Origin: Hymenoscyphus infarciens
Taxonomy: Eukaryota > Ascomycota > Leotiomycetes > Helotiales > Helotiaceae
Direction of reading: 5' to 3'
Length of the DNA stretch: 64,000 nucleotides
Assembly: GCA_001414345.1 (NCBI GenBank)
Contig: LLCB01000031.1
Location: forward strand, 186,001-250,000
Positions 1 through 11,085 of the stretch are shown piece by piece. Position 1 is the stretch's first letter. Every line of letters starts with the position of its first letter. Made by a program: the position numbers and the translations under genes. The notes beneath the pieces were generated by a model. That model searched no databases, was not told the DNA's origin, and saw only the letters and a list, made by a program, of their open reading frames with translations.

Positions 1-1321
1 AATCTACTTTATCTAGGCGAATTAATAAGTCTAATACTATTCTATAGTATTTTCTAGTAATCCTACTAATAACTACTAGCTTTTAGTAGTTTAGATTAGT
101 AGTAATACCTTTCTCTAAGACTTTATCGTCGTCTTCTATATTATTAACCCTATTTAATTAGTATATTTTATAAGAGGAAAAAGAATATATATATTTCTTA
201 CTCTAACTTTAGTAGTAAGGAGGTAAAAACATCTAGTAATAAAGTATATAAACGCTTAAACTACTTACTTAAACTTAGCTCTAAGTGTTTAAAAGCTCTA
301 AGAATAAGTAAACGAGTTATAAGCTTAAAATTATACTTTAAAAGTAAGTCTCGTTCTAGATTAATATAGTTAGTATTATAGATCTTAGCCTTGAAATCCC
401 TATATATTTATTAGAATTTAATTATATATATAAAATAATAAATAACTTACTTATATATAAATTCCCTAGCCTAAATAGTATTAATAGAAGGAATACTAAA
501 TTTCTATATTATTAAATTATAATAAACCCTTATATAAACGTTTAGGCGTACTTAATCTCGTCTTATACTCTTACTCTATATAGTTTTTAATTACTCTACT
601 CTAGTATATCTAGGAATATTATTTAACTATTCTAGAGCTTTAGTAAGTTTATTTACTAGAATTAGTATAGATCTAAGAGACATTACTAGAGTACTTTATA
701 CTAATTAATTATAAGTAGCTTATAGATTTATTTTAGAGGATTAAGTATAGTATTTATATAACTATTAAAAAAGTAGTTAAGAACCTAGTATATTTAACTT
801 AAAAGTAAGGCGATCCTAGGTAGAAAGCAACTCCAAGAGTACTAATATACTCGATTTTACTAGAGTAGTAAAGGTTAATATAATCTAGTTAATATAGAAA
901 CTAGAAGAGTTAATATTAGAATAATCTTTAAATACTCTATTAAAACCCTTTTTAAAAAAAGACTTAATATATTAATCTTAGAGGAAAAGCTATAGTAGGA
1001 TTAGTATAATAATTAACTATTAGGTATATTACTAGAAGGAATAAGAGCTAATATTATAAGCTAGTAAGAGTAAAGATTACTATTTAGGCAGAAAAGAAAG
1101 CTTTCTTAATACTTTAATATAAATTAAAAGGCTCTAAGTAGTAAGAATCGAGTCTTTTAATATAAAATAAGATAATTTATTTAATCTATTATACTCTATA
1201 TAAGAGAGATCAAGAGGGTTTAAGAGTATATAGTCTATAGCTAGTAATAGATAATAGGTTAGAGGTTTATATAATAAGCCTATAAATAAATTAGTCGGTT
1301 ATATTCTTAGTAAATAAGCTA

Positions 1322-1402
1322 GACATTCTAGAATCTAGAATCTAGAATCTAGAATCTAGAATCTAGATATTCTAGATATTCTAGACATTCTAGACATTCT
1401 AG
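1322..1402. repeat. 7-bp tandem array (TCTAGAA-type) with TAGACATTC flanks
   Basis: About five uninterrupted copies of the 7-mer ATCTAGA are followed by variant copies that become TAGATATTC and TAGACATTC. The TAGACATTC unit also occurs at the left edge, so the array is roughly symmetrical. It lies inside mutated repeat DNA and is most likely a simple satellite from replication slippage. Confidence 0.8.
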
Positions 1403-2740
1403 TAACCTAAAGATTCTAGAGACCTAATAATCTAGTAAGTAATAATAAAAGAATGAATTTATATACCTATCTTTGCCTTATATTTATTCTAAGTATCTTT
1501 AGTATATAGCTTATCTAGATACGTACGCTGTCTTTGAATTTCGTAGTAATATCTCCTATGTAAAATAATATCGAAATTAAGCTTATAACGATTAGATATA
1601 TGGATTTCGCATAGCTTATAGCTAATATTGCCTATAAGACTATAAATCCTAGTATTTTTATTAGCTCCCTTTATATTAGTAGTAAAGTTAAGAATAAAGG
1701 AGTAAATAAAGGTAAAGACCTCGTTAATATTAAGCTTAATACTCTTATCTAAAGCTTAAAATATAGTACTAAGAGCTTTATACACTTTCTTAAGACTAGA
1801 ACTATAGAGTCTAAGAGTTAATAGTAGTATATTAACTTAGTGATTTTATTTCTTATTTATAAAGCTAGTAATAAATAAGTAAATACCTATAAGTAATTAG
1901 AATATATTATAATAAAGGCTAAAGCTATTAGAGAAGTAAAGAAGTAGTACTATAAGAATTACTTTGTTTTACTACTTAGAATAATAGAAATTATTAATAA
2001 AATGTTACTAGCTATAGTAATAAAGCTCTAGTTCTACTTAGATAGAATACTATAACTATAAAGGTCTATATTAATAGTTATCTATTCTATTATTAAAGGA
2101 TTCTTAGATTTAATATATAAAATTAGTACTCTAGCAAGGGCTATATTAGTTCTAGGGGTTATAAGAACTCTAATATCTATAGATAAGAGCTATATTAAGC
2201 TCTAATTCTCTAATAATATTAGATTTAAGTAGATATATAATATTATTCTTAAAGATAATAATCTCTCTAAGCTAGATCTAGTTATTTTAAAGTCTTAGAA
2301 GATCTTTTACAAATTTAAGAGCCTATACTTATAAAGTAATAGACCCTTCTAGGCCTCTATAGTCTTAATAGCTATAAAAATCCTTTATTATACCTAGAAT
2401 CTAATCTAAGTAAGAAGAATCTAGAGAATAATATATATAAGAGAACTTATAATAATAATAAGTAATAAAGTCTAAGAGGAAAATAGGTAAGGAATCTAGA
2501 TAAATAGCGTACTCTCTATTAGTAGAACGTATAAAAGAATACTATTATAATAAATACTATTCTTAAGATAGGCTATTAATAAATATATCTATTCTAGAGT
2601 ATAGTTTATCTCTTATCTTAGAAGGAGAAAGAAAGGCTTAGAGGAGCTTAACTAGGTTATAAAGATATATATTCTTAAGCTAAGTAGTTGTTTTAGTTAT
2701 ATCCTTAGTAGTAGTAATATTATCGTTAGAAACTAGTTCT

Positions 2741-2812
2741 AGAGTAGCTAAAGTAGCTAAAGTAGCTGAAGTAGTTAAACGAGCTAAAGTAGCTAGAGTA
2801 GCTGAAGTAGCT
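2741..2812. repeat. 9-bp tandem repeat, AARGTAGCT-like, eight units
   Basis: Eight consecutive 9-bp units resemble AAAGTAGCT or GAAGTAGCT. On the minus strand the array stays open and would encode Ala-Thr-Leu/Ser triplet repeats, so it may be the low-complexity part of a lost transposon or host gene. No extended gene could be traced around it. Confidence 0.6.
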
Positions 2813-4261
2813 AATTTCATAGTTTTCAAAGGAATAGGAGTCTTTTTAAGCTCTAAGAGAGGTATCTACTCTTCTAAACGACGTTTTAAAGTATTAATAG
2901 TTTAAGGAAGTGATAAAATAAGAGAGTACTTAACCTATAAGAGAATTTGATAAAGGGATACGTATTAGGACTAAGAAATACTAGTAGATTTAGCCTATAA
3001 AATCATAGATATAGTAAAGTCTAAGAGTAAAGGCTTCGACTTATTTCTAAGTAAAGTTTAAGAGATTAGTTCTAAATTATCAATATTTTAAGTAGAGTTA
3101 GGAACCGTAGAAGCTATTATAGGTATAGAAGGAGGGCCTATAGTAATAGAAATAGCTAGAAAGAGAGCTATTATTACTAGTAATATAGTTGCTAAGAGAA
3201 GGTTAGAATCTAGCTTATCTTCTAGTTCTAGATCTTTAATACTTTAAGTTAGAATATTCTAGTTAAAATCTAGTACTATAAGAGTCTAATAATCGACTAT
3301 CTAAGCTAACTTATAAAGTTATAAAGCCTTTAGGCTATTAGTAATAGTAGTAGACTTAAATTCTTAATCTCTCTTATACTAGAAGAGTAATTTTTAAGCT
3401 TATAACTTATTAAGATCCTATTTAATTTAGTATATATACTAATATATAGTTAATTAAGCTTCTAATATACTATATAACTTCTTAAATTATTAAAATTATT
3501 AAAATTATTATTATTGTCTATACTATAGTATAAGAACCCTTTATTAGAGGTAGAAGATTTCTTAATATAAGAGCGCTTTATTATAGGCTAGGATAGCCTA
3601 GCGACTACAAAAGCTATTAGAGGCGTAATTAGACGTTTAGAAGCGTCTAATCTACCTATTCTAGGCCTAAGTACTAAGTAAGGAGGTATCGTAGTAGTGT
3701 TATTATTAATAGGGGTTATAAGTCTAGTTTAAAACGTTACTACAAGTAAGCTATTTCTTAAGATATAGTATAAGACTAGCGTATTTTAGTATAATAACTA
3801 GGCTAATCTTAAGATATATCTAAACTTAAAATATAACCTTTATAAAATTTAATAAGAGTTATAAAATATAAAAGCTAGTAAAGTAATATAAAGATATATT
3901 TAAAAATAATTTAATTTATCTTATATATTATGTTATAATAAATGATTTTATATATAGCTAGAAAATTAAGCTATATTACTAAAAATTATATCTAGTATAG
4001 GCTACGCTATAGCTTAACTAACTACTATCTAAACGTATTCTACTATATAAGTAATATATGAAATTAAAGTTTTATATATTATATAGCTCTCTAAGAACTG
4101 TATAAGGCTTCTAAGTATTCTTTTATATTACCTAGAGCTTCGGTAAGGAGAGTATACTTAACGATTTTATCTATACTTTACTAGGCGTACTTAGTAACTT
4201 AATTTATATTATAGATTTTAGTAATATAATTCTAGATAATTAAGGTGATTTAGGTAGTAGT

Positions 4262-4357
4262 TTCTATCTTTTAGAACTCTTTATATTATAATTATATCTT
4301 TTATAAGATATATCTTATATTATATAATTATAAAAATATTAATTCTAAAAGATAGAA
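4262..4357. repeat. 96-bp fold-back element with 15-bp perfect inverted ends
   Basis: TTCTATCTTTTAGAA at 4262-4276 has its exact reverse complement at 4343-4357, and the AT-rich interior is itself nearly palindromic around TTATAATTATAT. The length and structure fit a small MITE-like fold-back or the remnant of one. It sits in heavily mutated DNA, so age and family cannot be judged. Confidence 0.55.
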
Positions 4358-6595
4358 TCCTCTCTATTTCCGTGGTAATTATCTAGAGAGTAAATATAAG
4401 CAAAGTAGTATACTAAGTAGTGTAATAAATAGTAAAAAAAGAGTATCTAGTATAAATCTAGTAAATAGGTATCTTCTAGTATTCTATAACGTTAAAATCG
4501 TAGAAAGAAGATATAAAAGAAGGAAAAGAATAAATAAGAAGGGGTTATCTAACTTCTACTAGATTCTCTAGTAGTAATAATACTAGAGCCTTTACTAGTT
4601 ATAGCTAGGTAAGGAGTAATTCTTCTAGAAGATAGTAGAGTAGAGAGACTAATATAAGCAGTACTACTTATATTAACCTATCTCTTATCTAGAAAGATAT
4701 TAATATTAAGTATTATATAGATATATAAGTACTTACATTACTTTAGTAGTCGCTTAACCCTAAGTTTCTTAATAAATTAAAAGCGACTAATATACTTAAA
4801 GCTATTATAGATAAGTAGTATATTATAAAATACTACTAGGATATTACGCTTAGTAGCTAGCTAAACCTTTAAGGCAGTGACTTAAGAGTTAGTAATAATA
4901 GCTAAGTAATATACTCGAGTCTTAGCTATTAGTTTAAAGTAAATACCTAAAAATTAATTAGTAATTAACTTTATAGATTATAAGTAAATAATTTCTTACT
5001 TTTAAGAAAGTAGGTAGCTAATTTATTCTTAATAGACTTATAATAGTCTAAGTAAGGAGTTATATTCTTCTAGATAGCGAAAAATCCCTTCTTAGTATAA
5101 ATACTCTCGAATTAATTCTTTATATTATTATAAGATAAAGAAGTAGCTTTAAGACTAGGATAAGTCTTAACTATATTAAAAAAATAAGCCTAAGTATTAT
5201 AATTTAGCTATTAGTATATTAATCTATAAAATAATTAAATAAATAGTTAAGTAAATAAGTAATAAACTTACCTTAGTATTAGTAAGTATATTAGATTTAA
5301 ATAACTTGTTTTTAGTTTAAGCCTTATTAAATACTTAATTATAAAAGGCCGAGTTAGCTTCTTTAGTAGAATAAAGCTTATAAAAATGCTCTTTCTAGGT
5401 TTTATATATACTAGTAAGAAAAGACTTCTAACTAAATACTAGGAAAAGCTTCTTAATTATAGTATTAGACTTATTAAGCTCGGAAATGCTAACTATAGTC
5501 TTACGCTTTCGAGTAGATTTTTATTATCTAGCCTTAGCTAGAGTAGCTCGGTTATTCTAAATTTATTAGTAAATTGAGAATAGAGTAATAAATAAATAAT
5601 ATTAGATTATTATAAAAAAAGTAGTAGAATAAGAAATAAATTAAATACTACGGTCTTCTATATCTTATTATCTAACTTATTCTCCTTACTCTCTTATAGG
5701 TTATTATTATTAATAAAAAGAGCAGGTATTTTAACAGCAGCGGAGGTATGTTATTATTATTATATAAGAGTATTAAGTAACTAAATATAGCTATGATAAT
5801 AGTTTACTAAGAGGAAACGAGTAATAAAGAGAGAGATTTAATATAGTAATACCTTTAAGGTTCTAGGCTACTAGAGATTATAGTTCTATAGTAGTTTAAA
5901 ATCCTAGGTAGTTTTATTAGGTAATCTAATATAGCTCTTAACTACTTAGTATTTTTTTTAGCTAAATAACTATTATATATTAGCTATACTAGAATAACTA
6001 TTATTCTAGATATCTATCTTACTCTACTAGTAGATTATGCTAATTAGTAGTTACCTAACTATTAACTTTTCATTAACTATTAAAACTTTATAACTAATAA
6101 AACATTTTTAACTATTATAACAATATCTATAAATTAACTATTATTATTCTTTTACTATTATAATAACTTACTATTAGTTTAAAATTCTATAAAGAAGTTT
6201 AATAGTTATTTAATAGTTAAAATTCTCTAACTATATTAAAACAGTTAGTTAGAAAGTGGTGTGACGCTAAGGTAAGAAGCAAAAGAAAGTGGAGGTAGCT
6301 GAGAAATTTAGAATTCAAGATAAAGATAATCAAGACAACCATCCCAGGCAATCCATGTTCTAAGGCCTCATTTTGTCTAGATCAACCTTGGTCTATACTC
6401 CGTACAAACACTATCCTACCTATATCGTGAATTGCTTCCAACAAAGGTAGATGGACTGACCACAATCTCCCCACCCAAGATTTCCAAATTTCTCTAAATG
6501 CATAACCCGAAACGCCCCCAGGAACCCAATGACGCGAGGATATAAAAGAAATAATAAAATTACCATTTCCTAGATCATCTTTGAGGTTCCCCTTT

Positions 6596-8403
6596 CTATG
6601 GATCCCCTTTATCGCTATCGCTGTCCGAAGAAAGATCTACCTGTTTCTTCCGACTCTCCTCAGCCATCTCTCTATATGTACTAAAAGTAAGCAGCAGAAA
6701 CGCCCCGATAATCAGACATCCACCGAAGATAGCCGCCGCATTCAATGCTTTTCCTGTGAACACCCAATCCGCGATTCCAACAAGGAAAATGGTAAGAAGG
6801 GCGGCCACAGAACTAAGTACCGGACTGGTCAAAGAGATGAGAACTAGGAAACTGCCTGAAAAGGTAGCGTTTGCGAGGACAGAAACGATAAGTAGATGTG
6901 CTGCTTCTCCTTGTGGCAATTCGAATTTCTCCCAACCCAGGATGTGTAAGATGGGAAGCGGAATCCAGAGGACGAAAAGGGTGAAACATCCAATGAGAGA
7001 TCCGAAAGTATTTGCGAAAATCATTCCCCTCCCAGGACTCGTTCCTTCAGGCGGGCAAGCAAGTTTCTTGTAAAGCACCTCGTAGAATCCATACAGTACA
7101 CTACCAATGCCGATAATAACGTTACCGGCAAGTCTATTCTTTGCTTCTTTCTTCTCTGCCCCTTCTATTTCTCCGGGCTCTCCAGAGTCTCCGTATGCAA
7201 TTATCATCACGCCCACGATTGCCACGATAACGGCGAATGATTTGTCGAAGCGCAGTTTTTCGTTGAGCATCGGGACGCTGAAGGCGTATGCGAAGAAGGC
7301 GGAGCAGTTGTATATAGCTGTGAGATCTGAGGCTGAGGTCATGTCGACTGCGATGTACCATGAACCTCCTGCCACGGTGAGCGCGCATGTTACGAAGGCC
7401 GTCATTCGGAGCATGTATGGGATTGGTGAGTGTTGGTTTCGATGGACCGATAATTCCTGCGTTTCTACCATCTGCGCGGTGGTTCGGACGAGGTAGATGT
7501 GTCTCCGCCAGAACGTCTTCCATGGCATTTTCCATTTCTGCAATCGTAGTATGAGGAGTTGGAAAGGCCACAGCAGTGACCAAGACCCGTGGGTGAAGTA
7601 TCTAGATGTATTAGACCAGCGTAATCGCCGAAGTAAGCAGGGAAAACATACAACATGCAATACGCCTTATTCCATCCCAGGTCCGACTGGATATAAACCG
7701 CAGTCTCAGTCTGAATAACGAAACTAACCAGACTCAACCCCAAGAAAAAGGCAGCATATGTATACTTCTTCCTCGTGGCCAGTTTCGCCTGCGTATCTGG
7801 ACTCCGACTGCGCATCGTCGACCGCCTAGTGAACAACGGGGGTCTTATCGAGGGATCCGGAGACGAATATCCCACCCTCCCTCTCTCAGCATCCTCTTCG
7901 ACATCATCTCTATGCAAAAGCGGTTGATGTGACCGCCCGTCGGTAGGTCGATGCAAAGAAGGTCGTTGATCATCCATATCTTCGAAATCGTCACCAAAAT
8001 CGCTGAAATCGTCCTCTTCTAGCGGCGGAGTTTTCGCAGAATGTCCCTCGCCACCGATTTTCTTTGCGTATCCGTTCGAAGATGCGATTGTAGGCTCGAC
8101 AGAGGCCGTCCTCGTGGAGGTGCGTGAGACGGGTCTCGAGGTTGGCAGGTCGAGGGTGGATGCGAGGGTCACTTGCGTTGGTGCATTTGGGGTATTGGAA
8201 GGTGGATGACCTCTATGAGACATACACACGGCGTATGCAAATCGAGGGGGGTGTGGATTCGGGGGTGTGAATAAATAAACGCTGGAAGCGGCGATTAATT
8301 TATTGAGGAGCTTTTCTAGGGATGAATTGGTGGGCGTCCAGATTTGTCGGTTTGCAGGCTCAGCGCGGCGCACGCTTGCGGGTTGGTGTTGAGAATCCAT
8401 CAC
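6596..8403 (-). CDS. DMT/EamA-type multi-span membrane transporter
   Basis: Two exons, 8403-7652 and 7601-6596, are separated by a 50-bp intron (7602-7651, donor GTATGT, acceptor CTAG), giving 585 residues. The first 200 or so residues are low-complexity and probably cytosolic, with an acidic patch (EEDDFSDFGDDFEDMDD). About ten hydrophobic segments follow, starting near residue 205 at YTYAAFFLGLSLVSF. The arrangement of two repeated halves fits the drug/metabolite transporter (EamA, SLC35-like) superfamily. The C-terminal tail is Ser/Asp-rich. The splice joins CML to YFTHGSWSLLWPFQLL, which restores a continuous transmembrane helix. An alternative in-frame start at 8223 (MSHRGH) would remove 60 low-complexity residues and cannot be excluded. 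Substrate is unknown, and the subfamily call is from general appearance only. Confidence 0.8.
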
Positions 8404-9444
8404 AGGGGGAGGCCCGGGCTAGGCGGGCGGGGCTGGGCTGCAATTTGCTTGGCGTGACCCAACCTTGGGGTCCCTGGATTCTTCTTCTCCACAGTACAAT
8501 ACCCGACGTCACCTAAAATGATATGAAATCTATATCTAATCACCCTACGTCTTTTAAGAGAATCTCTTACATTTTATAATTCAACTTCTATCATACTCTA
8601 CTCCAAGGGAAGGAAATCAATTGGGAAGAAAACCGTTGGTCTATCAATCAGTGGTGGAAGTTGAACCGACAAGTTGAACTACATCATGCAGGCGTAATGC
8701 ACCTAGTCTAGCACGTATCTAGCTAGTGCACATCATGAAGGCAAAAGAGCAAAAGAGGGAAGAAATTTTGAGGTGTATTTGCCACCAAATATAAATAACG
8801 TAGTGTAATCAAGCGATCATGACGAACTTGCCAGGTGGTCCATTTGACCTAGGCAGTTTTGCAAGATCACGGCCGAGCAGTAAAGCAGGCAGTTGTACAA
8901 GTACTCGGGGCAATAACCGGAATCTGTACAAACGACAGGGGAACCAAATATGTGTAATCCAAATCGGCAAGGTCGGGTTGAAAGGAATCCTTAAGCTGTC
9001 AAGCTGCATGCTTGTAGCAGAACAAGCAGATTCGAAATCGGCGAAAGAGAATAAGGAGTAGGGCATGTACCTCTGAGACTTGCATTATTCTTCAGCATAA
9101 TCCCCAGCAGAAGAGAATGAAAGATGGGAAAATCTTCATAATACAGAATGTAAACGGTGGGCCCCAGATTGTTTGCAGTAACTCCTCGTATCTCGCAATG
9201 GAGCAATCAGTTTGGATGGCGCTTCTCCCCGCTCTGCTTGATGAAGCCAACCGGGTCGCTTTCATCATATGGGTGATCCCGTGGGCCAAAAGAACATTTC
9301 ATGATTGGATTCTCATCATTGCCATCCTCCGCAACTTCGCGGGCCTCCCTCCAATAATCCCTCCTCCAAATTGAACACTCTTTGACTTGGTATGTCTTGA
9401 TCCCAAACTCCGCGCTAAACAAGCAATTAACCCATTTCCCGCCT
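8404..9444. other. intergenic region between transporter and IMP4
   Basis: This contains the transporter's upstream DNA and the 3' flank of IMP4. Several short open frames occur on both strands (for example 8809-9066 minus and 9117-9374 plus). They overlap each other, lack recognisable domains and have no plausible splice partners. I see no gene here. Confidence 0.5.
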
Positions 9445-10496
9445 TCACAGATAATCCTTCTTTCGGCTCGTCCTGGTGTATTGATTCAGACGCCATTCCA
9501 CGTCTCCATCCTTGCTCTCCAAAGTGCCTCCGCGAATCTCGAAACATCTCATCGTCATCCGTGGTCCCACCTCTGCCAATTCCACGCTTTGATATCCCGT
9601 CTTGACGAAAACGTGATGCCTTACTTCGATACTATCCTCGATGTTCTTGAAAGTCACCACTCTGCTTCCGAGCTTGGTTTTGTTTGTGATGGCTTCTCTT
9701 GGTGGGAAAATATGCTTCAAAATCTTGACCATTCGTTGCCCCAATCGAGATGTGAACCCTTCGAATATGAGATGTGGATATGATTCGCTGACTGTGCCTC
9801 TGGAACTGTTGGGTATATCGTGACGGAGCACAACGTTGTGAAGGGAAAAGGAGACTGTCGGACCGTGGGGGAAATGTGACAAGGTCAGAGCTGTGGGGGT
9901 GCCACGATGTTCATGAAGTAGCACAATGTCTGATAATCCCGAAGCCTGCGCAGATTGTACCAAGTTTGGAAGAATCAAATTTCCTCGATTCAGTCGGATG
10001 GATGTGGGGAGCAGTAATCGAATTTCTTTCGCAAAAGATGATAATCGGGTAGAGGGGTCTCTCGAGGTTGTAACGAGTACTCGAGGGTCTACTATGCCAG
10101 AGAGTTGTGCGTATTCATCGTCGAGGTCAAGGTCTTCGTTCACGGTGGTGTCTGGTCTCGATTCGTCGTACTTGTAATCCTCGCGCAGTGTCTTGTCGTT
10201 TGCAATGGCAGGATCCAAAGGTTTCCCCGAAGCTAACGACGATCGCAGTTTTGCTCTTTTCTCTGATATCTCGGCATCTCGAAGCGTCAAGGCTCGTCTG
10301 TAAAGGTAGTCGCGACGTTGGCGGGCTTGTTTGCGCTGCAGAATTGAACAAATTAGCTCGGTATCACATATGGTGGGGGAGAAGGGGAAAATATTTGCGT
10401 GTCGCAAACCAGATACCACAACAATAGCATTGTCTCTCGGGCGCCCGAAGAATAGTGTGCGAAGAATGGGAGAATCCGAAAGTAACTTACAATCAT
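9445..10496 (-). CDS. IMP4: U3 snoRNP protein IMP4 (Brix domain)
   Basis: IMP4 is a nucleolar component of the U3 small subunit processome needed for early pre-18S rRNA cleavages. Exon 1 is only six bases (10496-10491, Met-Ile). A 155-bp intron (10490-10336, donor GTAAGT, acceptor TGCAG) follows, then exon 2 (10335-9445), giving 298 residues. This is close to the usual 290 or so. The joined start MIRKQARQRRDYLYRRAL is the conserved IMP4 N-terminus. The Brix domain covers roughly residues 85-275, and the C-terminal EWRLNQYTRTSRKKDYL is the typical ending. A single unspliced reading frame starting at 10509 would read through the intron and produce an unrelated N-terminus, so the micro-exon model is preferred. 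The gene is divergent from UPF1. Confidence 0.95.
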
Positions 10497-11085
10497 GTTT
10501 GCGAGCCAAGTGGAGAGGGTAGAGTTGGTGTTTTGCGAAAGGAAGGGAAGCTGTCGATATTCAGTCCGTACTAGTACAAATTTCCTCAGGCGGAATTTAG
10601 TCGGCCCGCGCTAAATTTGTTCTGTGCCTCCTACCGCAGCGCGGCTCTTCACATCCCACCACCCACCTCAACAACAATATACATTCTCCAAGCCTACGCC
10701 TCCGCATAATTTCCCTCTGCCCATATTTGAACAATTTTACATTCCCAGAATCTGTCTCTTCCAGACCTGCGTGAATCAGAAGCCAACAACCCCAAGAATG
10801 ACTTGAGAAGTCCCAGCACGTTTTTGACAAATTCCATCCCTCCAGGCACAGGTACAAGGAGAAGCTCACGAGTTAATGTAAGTATTGTACTCTGCAGTAC
10901 CAGTACCAACCATACCATATAGCATAGCCTGGTCGGTTGGTGATCACCTCGCCTCCCTTGGAGAACTTGCCCCTCCGCCCCTCAAAATTCGGAGCCAATC
11001 TTGCAGAGGCTGCGACGCCTTTACTCTCTTTTCTTTTGCTAATCCCTTCTTGGCTTTCGCAGACGTCCGAGAAACAAATTACACC
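10497..11085. promoter_or_regulatory. shared divergent promoter region of IMP4 and UPF1
   Basis: The two start codons are 589 bp apart and face away from each other. The region is pyrimidine-rich with CT-rich runs (for example 10620-10700) typical of fungal housekeeping promoters, and I see no convincing TATA box. A GTAAGTATT sequence at about 10878 could be a donor for an intron in the UPF1 leader, but this is not proven. Confidence 0.5.

Larger units (their letters stand above)
1..6240. repeat. AT-rich, RIP-mutated repeat block (left arm)
   Basis: This stretch is dominated by A, T and TpA steps and has stops in every frame. The first 180 bases contain no CA or TG dinucleotide although CG, CC and CT occur, which is what saturating CpA-to-TpA mutation (RIP) leaves behind. 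I could not recognise the parent transposons and found no LTR pair. No open frame longer than about 60 codons is present. Normal base composition resumes close to position 6240. The smaller repeats inside the block are listed separately. Confidence 0.85.

Noticed and set aside
8809..9066. Opposing 80-85 codon frames downstream of IMP4
   Set aside because: They overlap each other on opposite strands and neither has a conserved motif or splice context.
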